DNA of 64,000 bases from Congregicoccus sp964517665 (GTDB taxonomy: Bacteria > Verrucomicrobiota > Verrucomicrobiia > Opitutales > Opitutaceae). Under the pieces are notes generated by a model. The model was not told the origin of the DNA. It was given only the letters and a program-made list of their open reading frames with translations, and made no database searches. Below are positions 17,678-27,241 of the stretch, piece after piece (position 1 is the stretch's first letter; the number at the start of each line of letters is the position of its first letter). The stretch lies in assembly GCA_964517665.1 (NCBI GenBank), contig CAZFCY010000004.1, positions 1 through 64,000 on the forward strand. Reading direction: 5' to 3'. Position numbers and translations under genes: made by a program.

Positions 17678-17744
17678 GCAGGAGCGGCTTCAGCCGCGAT
17701 CATACGCGCATGCGCGTTCGAATCGCGGCTGAAGCCGCTCCTGC
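17678..17744. repeat. REP-type palindrome, 23-bp perfect arms
   Basis: The arms at 17678-17700 and 17722-17744 are perfect reverse complements (core GGAGCGGCTTCAGCCGCGAT). The 21-nt loop contains its own palindrome ACGCGCATGCGCGT. A short T run follows (GTTTTTG at 17745-17751), so on the plus strand it could also attenuate transcription between the permease and its ATPase. A second copy of the family lies at 46127-46195. Confidence 0.8.
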
Positions 17745-17763
17745 GTTTTTGTTCGAGGCCACG

Positions 17764-18471
<708 letters not shown>

Positions 18472-18928
18472 CCGGCGAGGGCGCGGAGAACGGATCCGTC
18501 CGGTCAAATCGAACGATCCGATCGTGCCGTTCCGTTCGATGCGAGGCGCCGCTGAAACCCTTAAAAACATTAGTGCTCGGCGCGCGGCAAATTGCTGTTG
18601 CTTATGGGTCCGCGCATTTCCCGGCGCCCCCCCTTTTTTAATTGCGTTGCAAATCCGCGATTCGTTTCCTGCCGGACAATTTTTGCACAGTAAGTCATCC
18701 CCGACAAAACCGTGGCATCAGGCACTTCCCGAAAAACATTCTTGAGCGCGTGTGTGGCCTTGGTCGTAGGCGCGATCGCGTTGCCCCGCACACTCCGCGG
18801 GAAGCCTTCCGGCTCCTCGAGTCGCGCCAGGGCATCCATCAAGCTCGAGCCGGACCCCCGCGCGATTTCCCGTCGTGGCGTGAACGGCTGATCGCTTCAC
18901 CTTTCCGCGTCCGCTCCCCCCTTTCATC
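18472..18928. other. 457-nt gene-free leader before the respiratory operon
   Basis: No coding frame here looks real. An A/T-rich patch at about 18636-18690, unusual against the GC-rich background, is the best candidate for the promoter region of the Alternative Complex III operon. No specific operator or riboswitch was recognised. Confidence 0.35.
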
Positions 18929-19582
18929 ATGTCGAAGGTGTTTCCCAAATCGGCCAACACGCTCCCGCTGAAGATCGCGGTTTTCCTCGTGGTCTTCGCC
19001 GGCACCGTCCTCGCCGGTGTGAACTACTACGCCACGCCCAAGTACACACGAGTGGGGTACGCGCCGATCCAGCCGGTTCCGTTCGAGCACAGCCTGCACG
19101 CGGGGCAGCTCGGGATCGATTGCCGCTACTGCCACACGCACGTGGAGGAGTCGGACCACTCGAATGTCCCGGCCACGCACACCTGCATGGCGTGCCACAG
19201 CATCATCAAGACGGACAGCCCGCTGCTGGCTCCGGTGCGCGCGAGCTACGAGACCGGCGAGCCGGTGCCGTGGGCCCGCATCCACAAGGCGCCCGATTAC
19301 GTTTACTTCAGCCATCAGGTTCACGTGAATCGCGGCATCAGTTGCTACGAATGCCACGGCCAGGTGAACGAGATGCCCGTGATGTTCCAGGCGCATTCCC
19401 AGAGCATGGGCTGGTGCCTCGATTGTCACCGCGCGCCTGAGAAGCAAATCCGTCCCCTCGACGAGGTCTTCAACCTCGACTGGCACGCCGCCAGCCCGGA
19501 GGCCCAGATCGAGCTGGGCCGCGAGCTGGTGGGCAAATGGAACGTCAAGCCGCCGCAGAGTTGCTCCGGCTGTCACCGATGA
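18929..19582 (+). CDS. actA: Alternative Complex III subunit A, pentahaem cytochrome c
   Basis: The protein has 217 residues. One N-terminal membrane helix (about 13-32) anchors a periplasmic domain with exactly five CxxCH haem sites: CRYCH, CMACH, CYECH, CLDCH and CSGCH. That count and layout match ActA of Alternative Complex III, the quinol:cytochrome c/oxidase oxidoreductase that replaces bc1. ActA passes electrons from the complex core towards the oxidase. It is the first gene of the operon and overlaps actB by 4 nt (ATGA). Confidence 0.92.
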   Translation: MSKVFPKSANTLPLKIAVFLVVFAGTVLAGVNYYATPKYTRVGYAPIQPVPFEHSLHAGQLGIDCRYCHTHVEESDHSNVPATHTCMACHSIIKTDSPLLAPVRASYETGEPVPWARIHKAPDYVYFSHQVHVNRGISCYECHGQVNEMPVMFQAHSQSMGWCLDCHRAPEKQIRPLDEVFNLDWHAASPEAQIELGRELVGKWNVKPPQSCSGCHR

Positions 19583-22500
19583 AACGCGTTTTCAAACATC
19601 CCGAACCCTCCCGCGCCGAACAGACCGGTCCTCGCTACTGGCGCAGCCTCGACGAGCTGCAGCAAACTCCAGGCTTCAAGGAGTACGTGGCGCGCGAATT
19701 CCCGGAAGGCGCCTCGGAACTGGACGAGGTCGATCGCCGGCACTTCTTCAAAATCATGGCGGCCTCCTTCGCCTTCGGAGGCTTTGCCTTCGCCGGCTGC
19801 CGCCGGCCCGAGGCGAAGATCCTCGCGTATGCGAAGACGCCCGAGCACGCGATCCCGGGGCTTCCGCTTTATTTCGCGTCGTCGTTTCCGCTGCGCAAGA
19901 GCGCGACGCCGGTCGTGGTCGAGACGCACACCGGACGCCCGACGAAGATCGAGGGCAACCCGAGTTACGCGCCCAACGGCGGCGCCACGGACCTCGTCAC
20001 GCAGGCTTCGGTTCTCGATCTCTACGATCCGGATCGCTCGACCTCGCACCGCAAGGGCTCCGCGCGCGCCACGGCCGCCGAGATCAACGACCTGCTCGCG
20101 GGCATCGCGGGCCGTTTCGGCGGCTCGCAGGGCGCCGGCCTCGCGTTTCTCGCCGGACAGTCGAGTTCGCCGACGCGCGCGCGGCTGGTCCGCGCGTTGA
20201 AGGCGCGATTCCCGCGCGCGCTCTGGGCGGAATACGAGCCGGTCGACGTCACCGTCGGCGAGCGCGTCGCGACCGCGCTCGCGGGCCGGCCGGCCAAGGT
20301 GCATTACGCATTCGCCGGGGCCGCCCGGGTGGTGTCGGTCGACGCTGATTTTCTCCAGACCGAGGACGGCCACGTGCAGTTCTCGCGTGATTTTGCCAGC
20401 GGTCGCCGCATGGCCAGATCGGGCGACGCGATGAACCGCCTCTACGCGGTCGAAAGCGCGCTCACCCTGACCGGCGGCATGGCCGATCACCGCCTCCGGC
20501 TCGCGAGCGGTGAGATGACGGCGTTTCTCGCCCAACTCGCGCTCGCGGTGGGCGTCACCGGACCGGACGCGCTCGGCGCGCTGGCCGCGAAGTCGCCGGC
20601 CGATGCGAAGTGGGTGGAGGCCTGCGCCGCGGACCTCGCCTCCCATCGCGGCGCCAGCCTCGTCATCCCGGGCGCGAATCTGCCCGAGGCGGCGCACGCC
20701 ATCGCGCTCTTGATCAACCAGGCGCTGGGGAATGTGAACCGCACCGTGCTCGTGCTCGGCACGGAAGACGAGCCGGCCGCCGGGATCGCCGATGTCGCGG
20801 CCGCGATCCGCGATGGCACGGTCCAGACGCTCTTCGTGCTCGGAGGCAATCCGGCTTACAATGCCCCGGCGGATCTCGATTGGGCGGCGTTGCAGAAGTC
20901 GGGGCCGGAAGTCGTCCGGCTCGGTTATTACGAGGACGAGAGTTCCGACGGTGTGGCCTGGCATCTTTCGGCCGCGCACTACCTCGAATCCTGGGGCGAC
21001 GCGCGCACGGCCGAGGGAGTGATCGTGCCGGTGCAGCCCATGATCATGCCGCTCTTCGGCGGTTTGACCGAGATCGAGGTGCTCGCCCGGATTCTGGGAG
21101 AGCAGTCGCCTGATCCCTACAGCCAGGTTCTGGCGACGATTTCCGCTTTGCTGGGTGAAAACGCCGGCAAGGGTTTCAAGCAGTTCCTGCACGACGGCGT
21201 GCTGGAAGGCTCCGGCTACACGGCGGTGAGCCGCATCAACGCCGGCGCGGCGGGCGCGTTCATCGCCAATGCCCCGGCTCCGGTTTCGCCGGATTCGTCC
21301 GCGCTCGAGGTGCGTTTCTTCGCCGACCTCAAGATCGACGACGGTCGTTTCAACAACAACGGCTGGCTGCAGGAGTGCCCGGACCCGATCACGAAGCTCA
21401 CCTGGGACAACGCGATCCTCATCAGCCCGCGCCTGGCGGCCGAACTCGGAGTCGTGGCGCCAAACGCGGCGATCCAGATCATCCGCAAAAACCCGAACGC
21501 GATCGCGAACGGCAAGCAGATCGCGCACTACGCCGAGGTCACCGTCAACGGCCGCACGGTGAAGGGCGCGGTGCACATCCAGCCCGGGCTCGCGAACTAC
21601 ACGGTCATCCTTCCCCTCGGTTTCGGTCGCGCCAGGACCGGCCGCATCGGCGCGGGCGCGGGCTTCAACGCCTACGCCGCGCGCACCTCGGACGGCCTGT
21701 CGTTTGCCCAGGGCGGATCGATCAAGGTGGTCAAGGGCGAGACCGTCGTGCTCGCGACCACCCAGGAGCACTGGTCGATGGAGGGCCGCGCGCTCGTTCG
21801 CGAGGCGAACGTGGAGGATTTCGAAGCGCATCCCGATTTCGTGAAGCAGATCGGCATGGAGTCGCATTCGCCGAACCCTTACGGGAACGATTTCGACATG
21901 CCGCTTCACAGGAAGGTCGTCGAGACGCCGCGCGGCCAGTCGCTCTACGAGCACCCGAATCTCGACGGAAGCACGCGCGCGACGGTGGACGGCACCCACC
22001 AGTGGGGCATGTCGATCGACCTCAACACCTGCACGGGCTGCAACGCCTGCGTGGTCGCGTGCCAGTCGGAAAACAACATCCCGATCGTCGGCCGCGATCA
22101 GGTGCGCCGCGGTCGCGAGATGCACTGGATCCGCCTCGATCGCTACTATTCGGACGGGCGCGCGATGGGCTCGGCGTTTGGCGGCGCGGGAAATGCCGAG
22201 ATTCCGGAGGATCCCCAGATTTCGTTGCAGCCGGTCGCCTGCATGCATTGCGAGACGGCGCCCTGCGAAACCGTCTGCCCGGTCAACGCGACCGTGCACG
22301 ACGAGGAAGGCCTCAACGTGATGGCCTACAACCGCTGCATCGGCACCCGCTATTGCGCGAACAACTGCCCCTACAAGGTGCGGCGTTTCAATTTCTTCGA
22401 TTTCAACCAGCGCCAGATCGACCAGCTCTACATGGGGCCCGCGGGTCCGCATGGGATGCCCGAACTGACGCAGATGAGCAAGAACCCCGACGTCACCGTG

Positions 22501-22956
22501 CGCATGCGCGGTGTGATGGAAAAGTGCACCTACTGCGTGCAACGCATCCAGGAGGCGAAGATCCACGCCAAGGTCCGCGCCCGCGATTCCGCGGATGTCG
22601 CCGTTCGCGACGGCGATTTGAAGACGGCGTGCCAGCAGGTCTGCGCGACCAACGCGATCGTCTTCGGAAACCTTCTCGATCCCGAGAGCGCGGTTTCGAA
22701 GGCGAAGGCCTCCGAGCGCGACTACTCGCTGCTCGGTTACCTGAACACGCGGCCCCGCACGACTTACATGGCCCGCTTGCGCAACCCGAACAGGACGATG
22801 CCCGACTACTACGACATGCCGCTTTCGCGCGTGGAGTACAACGCCAAGAATCCGCACGGCCATCACGAGGCGGGCCACGAAGGGCACGGAGCGGCGGGGC
22901 ACGAGGCCGGCCATGCGTCCGAGGAAACTGCAACCCCCCATTCCCCGAGCCACTAA
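19579..22956 (+). CDS. actB: Alternative Complex III subunit B, molybdopterin-like/Fe-S protein
   Basis: The protein has 1125 residues. A twin-arginine-like segment (DRRHFFKIM at 52-60, followed by a hydrophobic run and Cys74) fits the Tat-type export reported for ActB. The middle ~700 residues resemble the molybdopterin oxidoreductase fold, which in ActB carries no cofactor. The C-terminal third is a ferredoxin-like part with four cysteine clusters: CTGCNACVVAC from about 818, CMHCETAPCETVCP, CIGTRYCANNCP and CTYCVQRI. The His-rich tail (GHHEAGHEGHGAAGHEAGH) is unusual. It starts within the actA stop and its own stop overlaps actC (TAATG). Confidence 0.92.
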   Translation: MKRVFKHPEPSRAEQTGPRYWRSLDELQQTPGFKEYVAREFPEGASELDEVDRRHFFKIMAASFAFGGFAFAGCRRPEAKILAYAKTPEHAIPGLPLYFASSFPLRKSATPVVVETHTGRPTKIEGNPSYAPNGGATDLVTQASVLDLYDPDRSTSHRKGSARATAAEINDLLAGIAGRFGGSQGAGLAFLAGQSSSPTRARLVRALKARFPRALWAEYEPVDVTVGERVATALAGRPAKVHYAFAGAARVVSVDADFLQTEDGHVQFSRDFASGRRMARSGDAMNRLYAVESALTLTGGMADHRLRLASGEMTAFLAQLALAVGVTGPDALGALAAKSPADAKWVEACAADLASHRGASLVIPGANLPEAAHAIALLINQALGNVNRTVLVLGTEDEPAAGIADVAAAIRDGTVQTLFVLGGNPAYNAPADLDWAALQKSGPEVVRLGYYEDESSDGVAWHLSAAHYLESWGDARTAEGVIVPVQPMIMPLFGGLTEIEVLARILGEQSPDPYSQVLATISALLGENAGKGFKQFLHDGVLEGSGYTAVSRINAGAAGAFIANAPAPVSPDSSALEVRFFADLKIDDGRFNNNGWLQECPDPITKLTWDNAILISPRLAAELGVVAPNAAIQIIRKNPNAIANGKQIAHYAEVTVNGRTVKGAVHIQPGLANYTVILPLGFGRARTGRIGAGAGFNAYAARTSDGLSFAQGGSIKVVKGETVVLATTQEHWSMEGRALVREANVEDFEAHPDFVKQIGMESHSPNPYGNDFDMPLHRKVVETPRGQSLYEHPNLDGSTRATVDGTHQWGMSIDLNTCTGCNACVVACQSENNIPIVGRDQVRRGREMHWIRLDRYYSDGRAMGSAFGGAGNAEIPEDPQISLQPVACMHCETAPCETVCPVNATVHDEEGLNVMAYNRCIGTRYCANNCPYKVRRFNFFDFNQRQIDQLYMGPAGPHGMPELTQMSKNPDVTVRMRGVMEKCTYCVQRIQEAKIHAKVRARDSADVAVRDGDLKTACQQVCATNAIVFGNLLDPESAVSKAKASERDYSLLGYLNTRPRTTYMARLRNPNRTMPDYYDMPLSRVEYNAKNPHGHHEAGHEGHGAAGHEAGHASEETATPHSPSH

Positions 22957-24428
22957 TGGACCGCGCTGAAATGCATTCCGCGAGCGGCCACGCCGCCACC
23001 CACGCCTCCGGCCCGGCCGTGTTGCGCGAGGTGAATCCCGCCATTTTCCCCCGGGCTCCGCTCGTCGAACATGGCCGGAGCTTCAACTGGATCACCGAGA
23101 AGATCTGTGGCATCGTCGAGGAGAAGACGCCGCGCTGGTGGTGGATCGCGTTCGGCGTGGCGTGTTTTATCGCGTCGTTCACCGTCGCCGGCCTGATTTA
23201 TCTCGTGGTGACGGGCACGGGCGTCTGGGGCCTCGCCCATCCGACCAACTGGGGCTGGGCGATCGTGAACTTCGTGTTCTGGATCGGCATCGGCCACGCG
23301 GGCACGCTCATCTCCGCGATCCTGTGCCTCCTGCGGCAGAAGTGGCGCACGTCGATCAATCGCGCGGCGGAGGCCATGACGATCTTCGCCGTCATCTGCG
23401 CCGCGATCTTTCCGGTCTTCCACACGGGCCGCGTCTGGTTTGCGCTCTGGCCGGGGTTTTTGATTCCGTTTCCCAACGCGAATTATATCTGGCCGAACTT
23501 CCGCAGCCCGCTGGAGTGGGACGTGTTCGCGGTCTCGACCTACGGGACGGTTTCGGTGCTGTTCTGGTATGTCGGCCTCGTTCCGGACTTCGCCACCGTG
23601 CGCGACCGCGCGAAGACGCGCCTGCGCAAGATCATGTATGGCATCGTGGCCATGGGCTGGCGCGGCAGCAACCGCCACTGGAGCAACTACGAAATGGCCT
23701 ACCTCATGCTGGCCGGCCTTTCGACCCCGCTCGTGCTTTCGGTGCACACGATCGTGTCCTTCGACTTCGCCGTCGCGCTGATCCCGGGCTGGCACACGAC
23801 GATTTTCCCTCCCTATTTCGTCGAGGGCGCGATCTTCTCCGGCTTCGGCATGGTGCTCACGCTCATGCTGCCGCTGCGCTCGATCTATCGCCTGGAGGAT
23901 CTGATCACGCAGTATCACATCGACTGCATGTGCAAGATCGTCCTCGCGACGGGCACGATGGTGGGCTACGCCTACGCGATGGAGTTCTTCATCGCGTGGT
24001 ACGGCGCGAACCCCTTTGAAGGCTTCGCTTTCATCAACCGCGCGTTCGGCCATTACGCGTGGGCCTACTGGATCATGATCAGTTGCAACGTGATCACGCC
24101 CCAGTTCTTCTGGTTCAAGGCGGTCCGGCAGAACACCACGCTGGTCTGGGTGCTTTCGATCTTCGTCAATGTCGGCATGTGGTTCGAGCGGTTCGTCATC
24201 GCGGTGACCTCGCTCGCCCGCGACTTCCTTCCCACGAGCTGGGGCTATTTCTCCCCGACGGTCGTCGATATATTCACCTACTTTGGAACCTTCGGGGTGT
24301 TCAGTTTCTTCTTCCTGCTCTTCGTCCGCTTCATCCCGCTGATGGCGATCGCGGAGATCAAGGCCGTGACCCCGCAGGCGCACGCGCATCCGGGGCATGG
24401 CGGGCACGGCGCCCTTTCGCACGAGTAA
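22956..24428 (+). CDS. actC: Alternative Complex III subunit C, NrfD/PsrC-like quinol-binding membrane protein
   Basis: The protein has 490 residues with about ten membrane helices and belongs to the NrfD/PolysulphideReductase-C family. Helix starts are visible at WWWIAFGVACFIASFTVAG near 65 and NWGWAIVNFVFWIGIGHAGT near 98. ActC houses the quinol site on the periplasmic side and couples to the Fe-S clusters of ActB. The ATG at 22956 overlaps the actB stop; the frame is open much further upstream but that part lies in actB coding sequence. The C-terminus ends in a short His/Gly-rich tail like that of ActB. Confidence 0.92.
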   Translation: MDRAEMHSASGHAATHASGPAVLREVNPAIFPRAPLVEHGRSFNWITEKICGIVEEKTPRWWWIAFGVACFIASFTVAGLIYLVVTGTGVWGLAHPTNWGWAIVNFVFWIGIGHAGTLISAILCLLRQKWRTSINRAAEAMTIFAVICAAIFPVFHTGRVWFALWPGFLIPFPNANYIWPNFRSPLEWDVFAVSTYGTVSVLFWYVGLVPDFATVRDRAKTRLRKIMYGIVAMGWRGSNRHWSNYEMAYLMLAGLSTPLVLSVHTIVSFDFAVALIPGWHTTIFPPYFVEGAIFSGFGMVLTLMLPLRSIYRLEDLITQYHIDCMCKIVLATGTMVGYAYAMEFFIAWYGANPFEGFAFINRAFGHYAWAYWIMISCNVITPQFFWFKAVRQNTTLVWVLSIFVNVGMWFERFVIAVTSLARDFLPTSWGYFSPTVVDIFTYFGTFGVFSFFFLLFVRFIPLMAIAEIKAVTPQAHAHPGHGGHGALSHE

Positions 24429-24434
24429 CCGGCC

Positions 24435-24968
24435 ATGACGAAGCAACTCAACGGACTCATCGCTCGTTTCGAGACCCCCGGCGCCGTCATGCGCGCCGCG
24501 GAGCTGGTGCGCGATTCGGGCTATACGAAGTGGGACGTCATCACGCCCTTCCCCGTCCACGGCCTCGACGCGGCGATGGGCGTGCGGCGCTCGAAGGTGC
24601 CGCGTTTTTCGCTCGCCGGCGGCATCACCGGCTTCTCCTGCGGCATGCTCATGATCTGGTGGATGAACGCCCACGACTATTCGCTCGTCGTCGGCGGCAA
24701 GCCGATGTTCAGCCCCATGTTCGCGTTCCCCATCAGCTACGAGCTGACCATCCTGCTCTCGGCCTTCGCCACCATCTTCGGCATGTTCTTTCTCAATCGC
24801 CTGCCGATGTTTTATCACCCCGTGATGAAATCCGAGCACACCAGCCGGGCGACGGATGACGCGTTCTTTATCGTGCTCGAGTCGCGCGACCCGAAGTTCT
24901 CCCGGGATGGCGCCCGCAAGCTGCTCGAGTCGGCCGGCGGCCTGGAAATCAACGAACTGGAGGACTGA
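24435..24968 (+). CDS. actD: Alternative Complex III subunit D (DUF3341)
   Basis: The protein has 177 residues. A soluble N-terminal ferredoxin-like part carries the DUF3341 signature (GYTKWDVITPFPVHGLDAAMG near 29-49). Two membrane helices (about 58-78 and 98-120) and a short C-terminal domain follow. ActD is a structural membrane subunit without cofactors. It lies 6 nt after actC and 6 nt before actE, in the standard ACIII gene order. Confidence 0.9.
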   Translation: MTKQLNGLIARFETPGAVMRAAELVRDSGYTKWDVITPFPVHGLDAAMGVRRSKVPRFSLAGGITGFSCGMLMIWWMNAHDYSLVVGGKPMFSPMFAFPISYELTILLSAFATIFGMFFLNRLPMFYHPVMKSEHTSRATDDAFFIVLESRDPKFSRDGARKLLESAGGLEINELED

Positions 24969-24974
24969 CCGGCC

Positions 24975-25653
24975 ATGCGCTATCTCTGGCTCGCTTATAT
25001 CTTTATCGTTGTCGCGGCGCTCTCGATCATGGGTTTTCGCGGCTCCCTGTCGTCCAAGCCTCCGCTCGAGGTTTTCCCGGACATGGACCACCAGCCCAAA
25101 TACAAGCCGCAGGCCGGGAGTGAATTCTTTGCCGATGGCAACACGGACCGGCCCATCCCGGCCAACGTGGTCGCCCGCGGGCGCTCGATCGAGGCGGACC
25201 CGCGGTTTCTCGCCGCGGACGACCACATGTATCGTGGATACAGCGGAGCGCCCGGCCTGCCCGAGAACACCAACTGGCTTCGCGGTTTTCCCGAAGGCGT
25301 GGAGATCACCCAGGCGTTTCTCCAGCGGGGCGGGGAACGCTACGGCATTTTTTGCGCCCCCTGCCACGGAGCCCTCGGCGATGGCGCGGGCATCACCCAG
25401 CAATACGGCATGGGCGCGACGCCGACCTACCACTCAGACCGGCTCCGGGACATGCCGGAAGGCGAGATCTTCAACACCATCACCAACGGTCGGAACACCA
25501 TGTTCTCCTATGGGGACAGAATCCCGGCGGCCGACCGCTGGGCCATCATCGCGTATGTCCGCGCGCTGGAGCGCGCGGACATACGCGATGATGGCCCAGC
25601 GGGGAAGCGTCGACGACGTGCCGGCTGCCAACCGATCGGAACTCGGACTATGA
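24975..25653 (+). CDS. actE: Alternative Complex III subunit E, mono-haem cytochrome c; 3' end frameshifted by palindrome
   Basis: An N-terminal helix (about 4-22) anchors a periplasmic cytochrome domain with one haem site (CAPCH near 128) and a distal Met region (RDMPEGEIF). The family core ends at DRWAIIAYVRAL. A perfect palindrome (25535-25602) then appears, and the reading frame continues as RADIRDDGPAGKRRRRAG into the actF start without a stop. Removing the 19 nt at 25577-25595 restores a normal ActE ending (QRGSVDDVPAANRSELGL) with its TGA at 25651-25653 overlapping the actF ATG. The end given here is that inferred ancestral stop. As sequenced, one 641-codon frame spans 24975-26900. Confidence 0.8.
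25535..25602. repeat. Perfect 68-nt palindrome (33-bp arms, 2-nt loop) inside actE
   Basis: Arms 25535-25567 and 25570-25602 are exact reverse complements around GG. The outer 7 bp (CCGCTGG/CCAGCGG) and inner 7 bp (GCGCGCT/AGCGCGC) would already have paired before the change. The 19 nt at 25577-25595 (GGACATACGCGATGATGGC) are the exact complement of the otherwise unpaired 25542-25560. This is the pattern of quasi-palindrome correction by template switching. A fold-back sequencing or assembly artefact would look the same. Confidence 0.85.
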
Positions 25654-26900
25654 GCGCGTCACACGCCGCCACCGCTTCCGCCGTGCCTGCCGGGCAGCCG
25701 CGGCTCCTCAATCCCGGAACCCTCCTCCTCGCGGGGGGGATTCTCAGCGTCGTCACCCTGGCCGGGGCGTTTCTGGGTGATCCGAAGCGCGCCGCCATGT
25801 CGTGGCTCATCGCGATCGTCTTCTGGCTGGCGATCAGCATCGGCTCGCTCCTCCTCGTCCTGATTCATCATATTTTCGACGCGGGATGGTCGACCGTGAT
25901 CCGGCGCACGCTCGAGCACTGGCTCGCCACCTTTCCCGTCCTCGCGGCGCTGTTCGCCCCGCTGGTCGTCATATCGCTTTTCATCGAGCCCTCGATCCTT
26001 TGGCGGTGGCTGGATATAAGCCTGGTCGCGGACGATATTCTGTGGACGAAGAAGTCCGGGTTCCTGAACCCGACCGCGTTCGTTATAGCGAACGTCATCT
26101 TTTTCGGGATGTTCATCTGGGTCTCGGCGCGGCTGCGCAGGCACTCCTTTGCGCAGGACGAGGACGGCTCGGCGGAGCACACGATCTCGAATCGCAAGAC
26201 GGCCGCGTTCGGCATTCCCGTGGTGGGCCTCAGCCTGACCTTTGGCGCCTTCTACTGGGTCATGAGCCTGGAGCACCATTGGTTTTCCACCATGTACGGC
26301 GTCTGGTTTTTCTCCGCGGCGATGCGCGCGGCCCTGGCCTTCATCACCATTGTCTGCATCTATCTCGCGAGCCGCGGCGTGCTGCGGGGGATATTCCGGC
26401 CGGCGCACATGCTCAGCCTGGGCGACATCATGCTGGCCTTCACCGTCTTCTGGGCCTATGTCACCTTCTCGCAATACTTCCTCATCTGGAACGCCAATAT
26501 TCCCGAGGAGACATTCTGGTACAATTTGCGCGAGTTGAACCTCAGCACGGGCGAGCGCAACTCGTGGTGGTGGGTCGGGCTCACGCTCCTCTTCGGCCAC
26601 TTCTTCCTCCCTTTCTTCTATTTCCTCGGCCACAACAACAAGCTGAAGAACGGCCGCATGGTTTTCATCTGCGTGTGCATCCTGCTCACGCAGTTGCTCG
26701 ATCTCTATTTCAACATCCTCCCGGCGATGAAGTCGCCGGTGGGAGACGCGGCGCCGTTCGGCGTCACCCTGTGGGACGCCACCGCGATCGCCGGCGTGGG
26801 CGCGCTCTGCCTCTGGGCCTTTTTCAAGAGCTTCGCCCGCACCCGGTGCATCCCGATCCGCGACCCACGCATCGTCGAATCCCTGCAATTCCATGAGTAA
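25650..26900 (+). CDS. actF: Alternative Complex III subunit F, NrfD-like membrane protein
   Basis: The protein has 416 residues with about ten membrane helices, beginning near residue 22, and is a paralogue of ActC in the NrfD family. The loop NANIPEETFWYNLRELNLS between helices is typical of ActF. It forms the second membrane lobe of Alternative Complex III. Because of the frameshift in actE, this gene is now in frame with it and may be made as an ActE-ActF fusion, or start independently at its own ATG (25650). Its stop overlaps the next small gene by 8 nt. Confidence 0.9.
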   Translation: MSASHAATASAVPAGQPRLLNPGTLLLAGGILSVVTLAGAFLGDPKRAAMSWLIAIVFWLAISIGSLLLVLIHHIFDAGWSTVIRRTLEHWLATFPVLAALFAPLVVISLFIEPSILWRWLDISLVADDILWTKKSGFLNPTAFVIANVIFFGMFIWVSARLRRHSFAQDEDGSAEHTISNRKTAAFGIPVVGLSLTFGAFYWVMSLEHHWFSTMYGVWFFSAAMRAALAFITIVCIYLASRGVLRGIFRPAHMLSLGDIMLAFTVFWAYVTFSQYFLIWNANIPEETFWYNLRELNLSTGERNSWWWVGLTLLFGHFFLPFFYFLGHNNKLKNGRMVFICVCILLTQLLDLYFNILPAMKSPVGDAAPFGVTLWDATAIAGVGALCLWAFFKSFARTRCIPIRDPRIVESLQFHE

Positions 26901-27240
26901 CACCGCTCAAAAGCCCGGCTTTGGGAACTTCTGGATCTCCACGTTCGCGATCATCGGCTGCTTTCTGATTTTCGCGTCCATTATTTATATCGCGAAGCTG
27001 CCCGGCAGCGGCGATGTCACGACCACGCCCGACAATCTCACCCCGGAGGAGCGCCTCGAGCGCAATCTGCTGACGCCCCGCCAGCGCAAGGATCGCCTCG
27101 TCGAACTCCACGCGAAGGAGAGGTCGGCCGCGATTTCCTACGGCTGGATCGATCAATCCGCCGGAGTGGTCCGCCTCCCGGTCGACAGGGCGGTGGAGCT
27201 GACCGTTCGCGACCTGCGGCAGCAGCGGGCCTCACGCTGA
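26893..27240 (+). CDS. Small single-helix membrane protein of the ACIII-oxidase operon
   Basis: The protein has 115 residues, one membrane helix (about 14-36) and a charged C-terminal domain (LTPEERLERNLLTPRQRKDRL near 53-73) ending in Arg-rich residues. No cysteine or haem motif is present. It overlaps actF and is followed 1 nt later by the CcoS-like gene, so it is co-expressed with the respiratory complexes. An accessory or linker subunit between Alternative Complex III and the oxidase is a reasonable guess. No established family was recognised. Confidence 0.7.
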   Translation: MSNTAQKPGFGNFWISTFAIIGCFLIFASIIYIAKLPGSGDVTTTPDNLTPEERLERNLLTPRQRKDRLVELHAKERSAAISYGWIDQSAGVVRLPVDRAVELTVRDLRQQRASR

Positions 27241-27241
27241 A

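Noticed and set aside
19573..22953. A 1126-codon open frame antisense to actB
   Set aside because: actB is certain on the plus strand by its Fe-S motifs. The antisense frame is Arg/His/Asp-rich, lacks any family motif and is a by-product of high GC content.
22953..25433. An 826-codon open frame antisense to actC, actD and actE
   Set aside because: It is opposite well-supported genes and has the composition of a GC-driven shadow frame.
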